Made by a program: the position numbers and the translations under genes. A stretch of DNA of 64,000 nucleotides from assembly GCF_021375795.1 (NCBI RefSeq), contig NZ_JAEIOI010000003.1, positions 496,001-560,000 on the forward strand. The letters run 5' to 3'. This DNA is from Pseudomonas anguilliseptica (lineage in GTDB: Bacteria > Pseudomonadota > Gammaproteobacteria > Pseudomonadales > Pseudomonadaceae). Positions 54,632 to 63,514 of this stretch are shown one piece after another (position 1 is the first letter of the stretch; the number at the start of each line of letters is the position of its first letter). The notes below the pieces were generated by a model. It was not told the origin of the DNA, did no database searches, and saw nothing but the letters and a program-made list of their open reading frames with translations.

Positions 54632-55504
54632 TCAGGCCAGGATCTCGGCCAGCAGATCAAAGACGATACGAATGCGCCGAGCCGTGCGTAGCTCGCGGTG
54701 GGTGACCAGCCAGATCGGCAGTTGAAAGGGCTCAACGTCCTCCAGCACGCGCACCATGCCTGGGGTTTCCCGCGCGATTTCTTCCATGATGGCGCCAATG
54801 CCCAGGCCCTGGCGGACCATTTCCCAGTAGGTCACGGAGTTGTCGGCATAGCTGCGAAAGTTCTCGCTGCTCAGCTGCAGGCCTTTGGAACGCATGTGCT
54901 GCAGGTAATGACCGGCGCGATCGAGGCCGATAAAATCGTGTTTTACCGCCTCTTCTGCGGTACGCGGCAGGCCATGCTCGCGCACCCAGCTTGCGGACGC
55001 GTAGAAGCAGGCGGAGCTGTGCCGCACCAAACGGCCGATCAGCTCCGGTTGCTCGGGGCGCAAATGGCGGATGGCGATGTCGGCCTCGCGGCGCAGCAAG
55101 TCGCTGACACCGTCCGAAGCCACCACCTCGACCTGAATACCGGGGGCCGCCTGGCGGATCTGCAGAAGGATCTTCGGCATCAGGTACGCCGCCACGGCAT
55201 CGCTGGTGGCCACCGACACCACCCCCGTCACCGCTTCCGAGCGCCCGGTCGCGGCCAGGCCCAGTTCATGCGCCGCCGCGCCCATCACCCGAGCATGGCC
55301 CAACAGCTCCTGCCCGGTGCTGGTCAGCGCCATGGTTTTGCCAACCCGCTCAAACAGCGTCACGCCCAGCGCCAACTCCAGGGCGGCGACCTGACGACTG
55401 AGGGTGGGTTGCGACTGCCCGAGCTTACGCGCGGCCGCTGACAGCGAGCCGGTTTCTGCCGTCTCGAGAAAGGCGCGCAACTGGTTCCAGTCGACCTTAT
55501 CCAT
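54632..55504 (-). CDS. LysR-family transcriptional regulator
   Basis: A 290-residue regulator beginning MDKVDWNQLRAFLETAETGSLSAAARKLGQSQPTLSRQV, a complete LysR helix-turn-helix; the effector domain includes VSVATSDAVAAYLMPKILLQI and ADIAIRHLRPEQPELIGRL. The frame is open upstream to 55687, but the ATG at 55502-55504 gives the usual N-terminus. Ribosome binding is poor. It is divergent from the methyltransferase gene (113 bases), which is the likely target. Ligand unknown. Confidence 0.87.
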   Translation of the reverse strand: MDKVDWNQLRAFLETAETGSLSAAARKLGQSQPTLSRQVAALELALGVTLFERVGKTMALTSTGQELLGHARVMGAAAHELGLAATGRSEAVTGVVSVATSDAVAAYLMPKILLQIRQAAPGIQVEVVASDGVSDLLRREADIAIRHLRPEQPELIGRLVRHSSACFYASASWVREHGLPRTAEEAVKHDFIGLDRAGHYLQHMRSKGLQLSSENFRSYADNSVTYWEMVRQGLGIGAIMEEIARETPGMVRVLEDVEPFQLPIWLVTHRELRTARRIRIVFDLLAEILA

Positions 55505-55616
55505 ACGTAAATGCATATGTTGTCTGCAATTTATCGCAATACCCCGTGATGATGCGCAAGGATAGCATCCGCACTGTGTTGGCTTTCGCCTTACCTCCAT
55601 GCACAGGACGCGCCCC

Positions 55617-56330
55617 ATGCACTCACCGATCACCGCTGCCAGCAACCACCGCGCTGACACTGCAACACCGGCAGCCATCGCCGACAAGGCGCGCTTCTGG
55701 AACCGTATTGCCGGTCAATACGCCAAGGATCCGATTGCCGATCTGGCCGGTTACGAGCGGACGCTGCAGCGCGTGCAAGCCTTGCTGTCTACCGAGCATG
55801 AGGTGCTGGAAATCGGCTGTGGCACGGGCACTACCGCCCTGCGTCTGGCGCCTGCCACGCGGCGGCTGGTAGCCACCGATGTCGCCGAACAGATGATTGC
55901 CATCGCCGGCGAGAAGCTCGCCCGCCAGCCCATAGCTCAGCTGGAATTCCAGCTGGCCGACGCCGAAGCCCCCGTGGCCGAGCAGGGCACCTACGATGCC
56001 GTGCTGGCGTTCAACCTGCTGCACCTGGTGACAGACCTGCCACAGACGCTGAGTGCAGCCATCAGTGCCTTGAAGCCAGGCGGCTTGCTGATCTCGAAAA
56101 CACCCTGCCTGAATGAGATGAATCCGCTGATCCCCAAGCTGGCCCTGCCGCTGCTGCGCGCCATCGGCAAAGCGCCGCCGGTGCTGTGTTTTGACGCCCA
56201 CCAGTTGCAGGCGGCCATGACCGCGCAAGGCCTGCAAATCCTGGCCGTCGAGCGCCATGGCAGCAAGCGCAAAGACTGGCGGGTGTTTATCGTGGCGCGC
56301 AAGCCCGATGCCCCACCGTTAGCGGCCTGA
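55617..56330 (+). CDS. Class I SAM-dependent methyltransferase
   Basis: A 237-residue Rossmann methyltransferase. Motif I is VLEIGCGTGTTALRLA, motif II VATDVAEQMIAIA, motif post-I and IV FQLADAEAP and YDAVLAFNLLHLV, and LKPGGLLISKTP closes the core. It resembles UbiE/small-molecule methyltransferases; the substrate is not predictable. ATG 55617 is favoured over 55599 since AGGA lies about ten bases upstream. Divergent from a LysR gene. Confidence 0.88.
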   Translation: MHSPITAASNHRADTATPAAIADKARFWNRIAGQYAKDPIADLAGYERTLQRVQALLSTEHEVLEIGCGTGTTALRLAPATRRLVATDVAEQMIAIAGEKLARQPIAQLEFQLADAEAPVAEQGTYDAVLAFNLLHLVTDLPQTLSAAISALKPGGLLISKTPCLNEMNPLIPKLALPLLRAIGKAPPVLCFDAHQLQAAMTAQGLQILAVERHGSKRKDWRVFIVARKPDAPPLAA

Positions 56331-56424
56331 TCAACGCCGCCTAGCTCGCCCTAACTGACGACTTTCACCGCCCGGACCTGCTGGTCCGTCCCTCTGTTGC
56401 ACCCATAAAAAACTGGAGCTTGCC

Positions 56425-56799
56425 ATGTACCTTCGCTCAATCACCGCCCTGACTGCTGCACTGCTGCTATCCGGCTGCGCCGCCACCATCAACCAGAGTG
56501 GTCTGGAACAACGCACCTCCCAGGCCATCGGCCACCCCGTCGGGCAATTCAGCATCACCGAGCGCACCGAGGAAACCGGCGGACGCATCAACTACAACGT
56601 CAACACCCGAGACGGCGGCACCTACCGCTGCTACATGTACTCGGCCACCGGCTTCCAGAAGGCCATGAGCTTTGGCATGACGCCGCACTCAGACGCTATC
56701 TGCACGGCCATGGCCGGTACGCCAGCCGCTAGCGGGCAACGCGGCAACAGTTCCGGCAGCTCTTGCAATGCCTTGCTGCAGGCGGCCGGCCGCTGCTGA
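56425..56799 (+). CDS. Small lipoprotein, uncharacterised
   Basis: A 124-residue predicted lipoprotein, lipobox LLSGC (Cys about residue 18). The mature part has a beta-rich FSITERTEETGGRINYNV and NTRDGGTYRCYMYSA stretch and four cysteines that could pair. Ribosome binding is GGAG about eight bases upstream. No family recognised. It resembles outer-membrane-associated small lipoproteins common in pseudomonads. Confidence 0.72.
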   Translation: MYLRSITALTAALLLSGCAATINQSGLEQRTSQAIGHPVGQFSITERTEETGGRINYNVNTRDGGTYRCYMYSATGFQKAMSFGMTPHSDAICTAMAGTPAASGQRGNSSGSSCNALLQAAGRC

Positions 56800-57097
56800 G
56801 TGCACAGGACTTCCCGGTCAGGCATGGCCGGGAATGGCGCGATCACGCTTGCCGGTGCCTGGCCTGACTGCAGCGCTGGAAGACATACGGGACCAGCAGC
56901 GCGTCAGTTCATCCAGCGCCGGTAAACCGCTTAAGGCCCTTGGTGGGCCGATACCACAGCAGCTACTCAACAACGGCAGCAATGCGCAATCCAACTCAGC
57001 AACAGGAAGACGGTTTATCCGTGCAGGTAATCCCGCGCGGCTCACTTGAAAGCCACTTTCCAGCATGGCTCCAGCCATCAATGAACAGGACAGAAAC
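56800..57097. other. Gap between two small lipoprotein genes
   Basis: No supported gene. A hairpin TTCCCGG/CCGGGAA at 56811-56835 could be a weak terminator of the first lipoprotein gene, lacking a T run. Frames crossing the region look like shadows. Confidence 0.5.
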
Positions 57098-57502
57098 ATG
57101 ACACGACAAAGCCTTGCTGTTGCACTGGCAACCTTCGCCCTTGCCGGCTGCGCCAGCAGCCAGAATGTCCACCTGTACACACCGGCTGAACAGGCGGGGA
57201 TGACCGCAGACGGCGCTATTGCCACGATGCTGACGCCATCCGAGTTGCCGGAATACTTTAGCCAGGCGGGTAAAACGGCCAAACCCACAGGCCATGTCTC
57301 CTATTGCAACGCCGGCGCCCTGAGTGGCTCCGCCAGAAGCGACGCCCTGCAAACCGTTGCCGGGATTTGTGGTGCAGGCCAATACACCATTGTCCGCGCG
57401 GTACCGATGCTCGATGCCGTAAGCACCGCCGTGGGCACCAGCTGCACGCGCTCGGAGATGATCATTTTCAGGTGCGACGGTCAGCAACCTGCTCGCCAGT
57501 AG
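57098..57502 (+). CDS. Small lipoprotein, uncharacterised
   Basis: A 134-residue predicted lipoprotein with lipobox ALAGC (Cys about residue 18). The mature chain has six cysteines including paired YCNAG, GICGAG, TSCTR and FRCDG positions, so disulfides are likely. The start is ATG 57098, with AGGACA upstream. It ends 37 bases before the stop of the converging GGDEF-EAL gene. Function unknown; not clearly homologous to the neighbouring lipoprotein. Confidence 0.72.
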   Translation: MTRQSLAVALATFALAGCASSQNVHLYTPAEQAGMTADGAIATMLTPSELPEYFSQAGKTAKPTGHVSYCNAGALSGSARSDALQTVAGICGAGQYTIVRAVPMLDAVSTAVGTSCTRSEMIIFRCDGQQPARQ

Positions 57503-57539
57503 CATTGGTGTGGCCGGCATCGCTGCAAGGTGAATGCTG

Positions 57540-60431
57540 TCAGCGACGCTCGAGCACCAACTGCATCTGCACGTCGCCCTGAGCGCTGTCGCTGAGCTGG
57601 GTCAGCGGTTGTGGATGGCCGATGCAGTAGCCCTGGGCATAGTCGAGGCCCAGCTTGCGTACGCACTCAAGCGTCTGCGGGCTTTCGACAAACTCGGCCA
57701 CGGTGCTCAGGCCCAGCTGGCTGGCGATCTGCTGCATCGAGCCGACCATGGCCTGGTTGATCGGGTCACTCTCGATACCGCGAATAAAACTGCCGTCGAT
57801 CTTGACGATATCCAGCGGCAGATGGCGCAGGTAGGCGTAGGAGGCAAAGCCGCTGCCGAAGTCATCTAGCGCCACTTTCAGGCCCAGGCTGCGCAACTGC
57901 TTGATCCACTGCGCAGACACGCCCAGCTCGCCCAGTGCGACCATCTCGGTCACTTCGATGCACAGCTTGTGCGCTGGCAGGTTGTGCCGCAGCAGTTCGC
58001 CGTGGAGCATTTCATGGAAATGCGCATTGAGCAGCGAACTGGCGGTGAGGTTGAAGTTGACCTGAGCCAGTTGCTGCACATGCCGTGGGTTGTCCGCCAG
58101 CCATTGCAGCAGGCGCATCACCACCCAGCGGTCGATGGCGCCGAGAAAACCATAGCGCTCCGCCGCCCCGAGGAACTGCCCGGGGCTGATCCACTCGCCA
58201 CTGTGCGGGTCGTGGTAACGCAGCAACACCTCATAACGCAGGCCATCATCGTTACCCTGCAAGGCCATGACCGGCTGATAGAACAGCTCGAAATGACCAA
58301 GGTCGATGGCCTCGCGCAGGCGGGTGATCCATTGCAGCTGACGCTGATGCTCCAGCAGCACACCGTCGTCCGGATTGAACTGCTGCACGCGGTTGCGCCC
58401 CAGGTGCTTGGCCAGCTGACTGGCGCTGTCGGCCCAGTTCAGCGCGGTTTCCCAGTCGCTGACGCCGCTGCCGAGTTCCAGCAGGCCGATACTGACCTGC
58501 ACACGAAACGGTCGACCCTGCCAGCTGAAGACGAATTGCTCGACGCAATGGCGCAGGGTTTCCGCGTGCTCCATCGCCACGTCGGTGTTGATCTCACGCA
58601 GCAGCACTGCAAATTCATCACCACCGATACGTGCCAGCTCGGCATGCCGGGGCAGGTGGTGACGCAGGTGGCTGGACAGCTGACGCAGCAGCTGGTCGCC
58701 CGCCGAGTGACCGCAGAGGTCGTTGACCTGCTTGAACTGATCCAGGTCCAGGCTCAGCAAGTGACTGAAACGCCGTGTACCTTCGCCCTTGAGGCTTTCA
58801 CGCAGCAGGCGCTCCAGCTCGCGGCGATTGAGCAGACCGGTCAGCGAGTCATGCGCGGCCAGGTATTGCAGGCGTTCTTCCAGGGCACGGCGCTCGCTGA
58901 GGTCGACCACAATGCCTTCGATGCAGTCCTGGGTCGGACGCAGGTGCAGTGACAGGTATACCCAGTGGCTCTGCCCGTCGAGGCCCTGCATCTGGCATTC
59001 CTGGCTGATCGCCGGTTGTTCGTTGTGCAGTTGCGCCACCTGCGCCGCCCATTGCTCGGCCCCGAGCAACTGCTGCATGGACAACGCCGGAGCGGCCTGG
59101 CCGAGGCCGAGCAGGGCGGCAAAGCTCGGGTTGGCTTCGATCAGCGTGCCGCTGCGGGTGCAGCGGAAAATCCCCTCACCGCTGCTGCTGAACAGCGCCT
59201 GGTACTGCTCCAGATTACCCAGCGCCTGGGCCTTGCTCTGCAGCAGGGCACGGCGGATCTGCTCCAGCTGTTTGTCGAGGATGCCGCCAAACAGCAGCAT
59301 GCTCAGCACCGGCAGGTAGGCGTGCATGTAATTGAAGCCCGGCGGCAGTGGAATCACCCCGCTACGCCCCAGCGGCACCAGCAGCATCAGCAGCAGCGCC
59401 GAGCTCCAGCACAGCAGGTAACCGATGGCATACGGCCGGCGCTGGCGCACGCCGAGGATCAGCAGCAACAGCTGGAACGCTCCGGTGAGCAGGATCAGCA
59501 CGTTCAGCGTCTGGTAGGAGCGGTAGTGGCCGTAGCTGACGATGGTCCAGCCGCACACCAGCAAGGTGGCGGCAAACAATGCATTGCGCAGGTGACGCAC
59601 GCGGCCCAGCTCAAGCTTCAGGGCGCTGGCCAGAAACAGGCTGCTGAAGATCAGCATGCCGGGGTTGGCCAGGTTGGCCAGTTGGGCCGACAGCCAGTTC
59701 CACTGCAGGCCCAGCAGGCTGGTGATGCCGTGCAGGCTGGCGTTGTACAGCGCCACGCTGGCTACGGTCAGGCAGAACCACACCAGCTGCGACTCACGCA
59801 GGGTGCTGAATTTGACCAGGAAGAACAGCGTCAGGCTGAGCAACGCACCCAACAGCAGGCCGCTGCGCATCCAGTGTTCGGCCAGTAGCAGCGGGCTCTG
59901 CTCGGCGCCCACCAGCTGCATCGGCACGCTGATCGCCGAGCCACTCTGCACCCGCAGTAATAACGTGTGCGGGCCCTGACCCAGGCGCGGCAGGCTGAGC
60001 ATGAAATGCGGCGTCGGTTCGCCGCGTTGCAGGAAGGGTCGGTGATCGCCGCTGTAGAAGGGCGCGATGAGGTTTTCCCGGTCATACAGCCAGACCTCGA
60101 TGTCGTCGAGAAAAGGCCGGTCGATAATCAGATCCAGGCGTTCGGCTACCGGCGCATCGAGGCGGAAGGCCACCCACCAGGCACTGGCCGAATAGCCTAT
60201 GCGCGGCACCCCACGCACCAGTTGGCCCTGCTGCTCGATCAGCTGCTGTACTTCGCCGGCCGTCAGGTTGCCGCTGGGGTCTTCCAGTACCAGGCTGGCC
60301 GGCACGTCGACCGGCTGAACCAGCTGTTCGGCCTGCAGCGTCATCATCGGCAGCGCCGCATGCACAACGCCGCTGCCCAGCACCAGGCTGAGCAGCACGA
60401 GCAAGAAGGGAAGGTTGAACCGACGAAGCAT
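57540..60431 (-). CDS. 7TM (DISM)-PAS-GGDEF-EAL c-di-GMP signalling protein
   Basis: A 963-residue protein. Signal peptide; a periplasmic 7TMR-DISM extracellular domain 2 (residues about 30-175); seven membrane helices (about 185-390); a PAS domain (LFSSSGEGIFRCTRSGTLIEANPSFAALLG); GGDEF with the intact RIGGDEFAVLL motif but RHAE in place of the RxxD inhibitory site; and EAL with YEVLLRYHD, VNFNLTASSLLN, EVTEMVALGE and DDFGSGFASYAYLRHLPLD. EVL replaces the EAL triad, a usual variant, and metal residues seem kept, so both synthesis and breakdown are possible. It lies 84 bases downstream of a BLUF gene, same strand. Confidence 0.9.
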   Translation of the reverse strand: MLRRFNLPFLLVLLSLVLGSGVVHAALPMMTLQAEQLVQPVDVPASLVLEDPSGNLTAGEVQQLIEQQGQLVRGVPRIGYSASAWWVAFRLDAPVAERLDLIIDRPFLDDIEVWLYDRENLIAPFYSGDHRPFLQRGEPTPHFMLSLPRLGQGPHTLLLRVQSGSAISVPMQLVGAEQSPLLLAEHWMRSGLLLGALLSLTLFFLVKFSTLRESQLVWFCLTVASVALYNASLHGITSLLGLQWNWLSAQLANLANPGMLIFSSLFLASALKLELGRVRHLRNALFAATLLVCGWTIVSYGHYRSYQTLNVLILLTGAFQLLLLILGVRQRRPYAIGYLLCWSSALLLMLLVPLGRSGVIPLPPGFNYMHAYLPVLSMLLFGGILDKQLEQIRRALLQSKAQALGNLEQYQALFSSSGEGIFRCTRSGTLIEANPSFAALLGLGQAAPALSMQQLLGAEQWAAQVAQLHNEQPAISQECQMQGLDGQSHWVYLSLHLRPTQDCIEGIVVDLSERRALEERLQYLAAHDSLTGLLNRRELERLLRESLKGEGTRRFSHLLSLDLDQFKQVNDLCGHSAGDQLLRQLSSHLRHHLPRHAELARIGGDEFAVLLREINTDVAMEHAETLRHCVEQFVFSWQGRPFRVQVSIGLLELGSGVSDWETALNWADSASQLAKHLGRNRVQQFNPDDGVLLEHQRQLQWITRLREAIDLGHFELFYQPVMALQGNDDGLRYEVLLRYHDPHSGEWISPGQFLGAAERYGFLGAIDRWVVMRLLQWLADNPRHVQQLAQVNFNLTASSLLNAHFHEMLHGELLRHNLPAHKLCIEVTEMVALGELGVSAQWIKQLRSLGLKVALDDFGSGFASYAYLRHLPLDIVKIDGSFIRGIESDPINQAMVGSMQQIASQLGLSTVAEFVESPQTLECVRKLGLDYAQGYCIGHPQPLTQLSDSAQGDVQMQLVLERR

Positions 60432-60515
60432 CCTGGCGCCTCAATAAACTGCGAGGTGCGCCAAGGCTCAGGGTGAACACAGCTCGCCGGCCTGGCGAGT
60501 TGACGCTCGGGAATT

Positions 60516-60950
60516 CTAGCTGAGAACTGGCGATTTGATTGCGCTGACGGTCTCACTCAGCTCCAGCAGCAGACCGGTAATCTGCTCGGCGCTCATGCTG
60601 AATGGATCAAAACGGTCGCTGGCCGAATATTTCAGGAACAACTCGCGATTGGCTTGTTTGGCCCCGGCCCAGCCCATGCTCCAGTTGCTGTAGCGACGCA
60701 TGCTGATCTCGGCGTAGTCAAGAATGGTCAGATCCTTGTGCCGGCTGTCATCCGCCAGGCGGTTGTACAAGGCATTCACCTCGGCACGCGGCCCCTCCAG
60801 CGCCTGCAAAAAAATATCCGCATTGCAGCAGAGGATGCCGGTGAGGCCCTTGGCGGGGTTGTTGCGCTGCGAGCTGTCGAGAATCTCGCGGATCAGCTCG
60901 GCAGACACGCTGTGGCTGGCACGGCTGGCATAGGTAAGGCGCACAAGCAT
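60516..60950 (-). CDS. BLUF-domain blue-light photoreceptor
   Basis: A 144-residue protein that is essentially a BLUF domain with a short helical tail. Key residues are in place: the photoactive Tyr in LTYASRA, the Asn in SSQRNNPAKGLTG, the Gln in FLQALEGPRAEVNALYNRL, and the Trp/Met segment near SNWSMGWAG. BLUF binds FAD and signals through rearranged hydrogen bonds on blue light. CAGGAG lies six bases before ATG. The next gene downstream on the strand is the GGDEF-EAL protein. Confidence 0.95.
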   Translation of the reverse strand: MLVRLTYASRASHSVSAELIREILDSSQRNNPAKGLTGILCCNADIFLQALEGPRAEVNALYNRLADDSRHKDLTILDYAEISMRRYSNWSMGWAGAKQANRELFLKYSASDRFDPFSMSAEQITGLLLELSETVSAIKSPVLS

Positions 60951-60997
60951 GGTCAGCTCCTGTGATCGGATTAGTAATTGGTCGATTCTGCATTATC

Positions 60998-61015
60998 TGT
61001 ATAAGATTTGTATAA
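60998..61015. promoter_or_regulatory. Direct TGTATAA repeats before the BLUF gene
   Basis: TGTATAA-GATT-TGTATAA, 11 bases from start to start, so both lie on one face of the helix, 48 bases upstream of the BLUF start on its template side and 129 bases before the radical SAM gene. This is a plausible binding site for a dimeric regulator, for example of the MerR/LitR light-response type. Confidence 0.5.
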
Positions 61016-61143
61016 CTAATTGCAGCAGATTCTTCCACCCGCTTGCGTAACAAAAACCGCTGACCACTCTCTATAGTGGCTACACCGGGGCTGACGCACC
61101 TCAGCACGCCGCGCCCCAGACGCGCCCGCATAAGGAGTTCACT

Positions 61144-62112
61144 GTGCACGCCATGCTGCCCCTGCTCGACCAACTGGCGTTTCCGGCCATCCGCCGGGGC
61201 CAGCTGGAAGCGCTGCAGATCAACCTGACCTACCGCTGCAACCAGCGCTGCCTGCATTGCCATGTGAATGCCGGGCCGACCCGCACCGAGGCCATGACCG
61301 ATGAAAGCCTGGCCCTGCTGCATCAGGTGATTGATGCCCACCCCGTCCACACACTCGACCTCACCGGCGGCGCGCCGGAAATGCACCCGCGTTTTCGCGA
61401 AATCGTCAGCCACGCCCGGCGTGAAGGCCTGCGGGTGATCGACCGCTGCAACCTGACCATCTTGAGCGAACCCGGCTATGAGGACCTGGCGCAGTTTCTC
61501 GCCGACCAGGGTGTGGAAATCAGTGCATCCCTGCCTTGTTACTCCCGCGACAACGTCGACAAGCAGCGCGGCGATGGTGTGTTCGACGCCAGCATCAAGG
61601 GCCTGCAACAACTCAACGCCCTTGGCTACGGCCAGCCGGGCAGCGGTCTGATTCTCAACCTGGTGTACAACCCGCAAGGCCCGAGCCTGCCGCCACCGCA
61701 AGCGGCGCTGGAGGCCGATTACAAACGCCACCTGGTCGAGGACTTCGGCATCGTCTTCAACCACCTGCTGTGCATCACCAACCAGCCGATTGCGCGCTTT
61801 GGCAGCACCCTGGTCAGCAAAGGCCAGTTCAACGGCTATATGCAGCTGCTGCGCGACAGCTACCGCCCGGAAAACCTCGAAGCCTTGATGTGCCGCAGCC
61901 TGGTCAGCGTCGACTGGCAGGGCTACCTGTACGACTGCGATTTCAACCAGATGCTCGATCTGCCGCTGCCTGAGCTGATCGGCCGTGACCGTCCGCACCT
62001 GCGCGACCTGCTCGGTGCAACGCTGGCCGGCAACTCCATCGTGACCCGCGATCATTGCTACGCCTGCACCGCTGGCCAGGGTTCCAGCTGCGGCGGCTCT
62101 TTAACCTCCTAA
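61144..62112 (+). CDS. arsS: ArsS-like radical SAM protein with Cys-rich C-terminus
   Basis: A 322-residue radical SAM enzyme. The iron-sulfur motif CNQRCLHCH is at residues 32-40 and the SAM-binding DLTGGAPEMHP near 76. The C-terminal domain ends HCYACTAGQGSSCGGS with Cys305, Cys308 and Cys316; in close relatives the last is often selenocysteine, so this is the cysteine form of the radical SAM/selenodomain family renamed ArsS. The family is tied to arsenosugar synthesis, forming the deoxyadenosyl-arsenical. GTG 61144 has AAGGAG six bases upstream. First gene of an operon; no arsM is visible. Confidence 0.85.
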   Translation: MHAMLPLLDQLAFPAIRRGQLEALQINLTYRCNQRCLHCHVNAGPTRTEAMTDESLALLHQVIDAHPVHTLDLTGGAPEMHPRFREIVSHARREGLRVIDRCNLTILSEPGYEDLAQFLADQGVEISASLPCYSRDNVDKQRGDGVFDASIKGLQQLNALGYGQPGSGLILNLVYNPQGPSLPPPQAALEADYKRHLVEDFGIVFNHLLCITNQPIARFGSTLVSKGQFNGYMQLLRDSYRPENLEALMCRSLVSVDWQGYLYDCDFNQMLDLPLPELIGRDRPHLRDLLGATLAGNSIVTRDHCYACTAGQGSSCGGSLTS

Positions 62113-62122
62113 GGATCAATCC

Positions 62123-63514
62123 ATGCAACCCACCAGTCTGACCGGCTTGTTCTTCTGGGGTTTTCTCGTGGTCTACGGCGCGCTGATGCTGGCCTTGTCG
62201 CCACGCGCTGTAACCCTTGGCGGTTTCTTCAATGGCGAGGACAACCAGGGCCGCAGCGCCAGCCCGTGGTTGATCACCTCAAGCATCTTTATCAGCTGGA
62301 TCTTCGCCAAATCGGTGACCAACGCCGCCAATCTGGGGGCGACTTACGGCCTGGTCGGCGGCCTGGCCTATGCCATGTACTGGCTGTCGATTCCGCTTAC
62401 CGGCTTTGTCATCTACCGCCTGCGTCGGCGCTTTGCCGCGACCGGCCTGGTGAGCTTTCTCAGCAGCCACTACGGCCGAGGCGCGGCGCTGGCGTTCTCG
62501 GCGGCGATTCTGATTCGCCTGTTCAACGAGGTGTGGAGCAACACCGCCGTGGTCGGCGGTTATTACGGCGACTCCGGCAGCATCGAGTTTATTGCCTCGG
62601 CCTTGCTGTTTACCGCCGTGACCCTGGCCTACAGCCTGCGTGGCGGCTTGCGCAGCTCGATCATCACCGATGCGGCGCAAGCGGCGATCTTCGTGATTGC
62701 CCTGGTCTGGGTGCTGGGTCTGGTGCTGCCACAGCATTCGCCGACTGAGTTGGCCAGCACCAGCCACTGGGCGCTGAATGCCGGCGTCGACCTGCTGCTG
62801 GTCGCCGGCCTGCAGGCCTTCAGCTATGGCTTCCATGACCCGGTGCTGACCGATCGAGGCTTTATCAGCGAAGAAAAGGCCATGCGCCGCTCCTTCGTGA
62901 TTGCCGGGGTGCTCGGCTTTATCGCCATCCTCGCCTTTAGCCTGATCGGCGTGCATGCGCAGCTGGTGGGCGTTGCCGCCTCGGACAATGTGCCGGCCGC
63001 CCTGGCCAAGAGCCTGGGCATCGGCGCGCTGCTGGTGATGACCGTGGTGATGGTTTCCGCTGCCGGCTCGACCCTGGATTCGACCTTTTCCAGCCTGGCC
63101 AAACTGGCCGGGCGCGAGCTGCCGAAACTGGCTGGCCGCGACCTCGGGCAGAAAGCCATTGGCGTCGGCATGGCGGTGATGGTGCTGTTCGCCCTGCTCG
63201 GCAACCTGCCGATGATCGCCGGCACCGACATCCTCAAGGCCACCACCATCAGCGGCACCATGGTGATTGGCTTGGCCCCGGTGTTTGTCCTGCACGGCCT
63301 GACCACGCCAACCCGCCTGGGCTTTCACCTGAGTTTCTGGACCGGCCTGGGCCTCGGCGTCGCGCTGACCCTGAACTGGATTCCACAAAGCTGGGCCATC
63401 GGCGACGGCAAGTATGCGTTGCTGCTCGGCACCAACCTGTATGGCCTCGGGCTCTGTGTACTCGGCTATCTGCTGCCCGGCTGGCTGCTGCACCGCAAAA
63501 CAGGTAACGCCTGA
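62123..63514 (+). CDS. Sodium:solute symporter (SSS) family transporter
   Basis: A 463-residue membrane protein with about thirteen hydrophobic segments. SSS features: a first helix, GFFNGEDNQGRSASPWLITSSIFISWIFAKSV, the sodium-site helix VVMVSAAGSTLDSTFSSLAKLAGRE, and AYSLRGGLRSSIITDAAQ. Family members import sugars, amino acids, carboxylates or anions. It follows the ArsS-like gene by ten bases and its stop overlaps the next start by one base (TGATG), so it is part of that pathway, possibly importing a precursor or exporting or taking up an arsenic-containing product. Confidence 0.9.
   Translation: MQPTSLTGLFFWGFLVVYGALMLALSPRAVTLGGFFNGEDNQGRSASPWLITSSIFISWIFAKSVTNAANLGATYGLVGGLAYAMYWLSIPLTGFVIYRLRRRFAATGLVSFLSSHYGRGAALAFSAAILIRLFNEVWSNTAVVGGYYGDSGSIEFIASALLFTAVTLAYSLRGGLRSSIITDAAQAAIFVIALVWVLGLVLPQHSPTELASTSHWALNAGVDLLLVAGLQAFSYGFHDPVLTDRGFISEEKAMRRSFVIAGVLGFIAILAFSLIGVHAQLVGVAASDNVPAALAKSLGIGALLVMTVVMVSAAGSTLDSTFSSLAKLAGRELPKLAGRDLGQKAIGVGMAVMVLFALLGNLPMIAGTDILKATTISGTMVIGLAPVFVLHGLTTPTRLGFHLSFWTGLGLGVALTLNWIPQSWAIGDGKYALLLGTNLYGLGLCVLGYLLPGWLLHRKTGNA

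Noticed and set aside
56818..57288. 156-codon minus-strand frame over the lipoprotein gap
   Set aside because: Overlaps the lipoprotein gene start, which has a lipobox and ribosome site; no recognisable protein.
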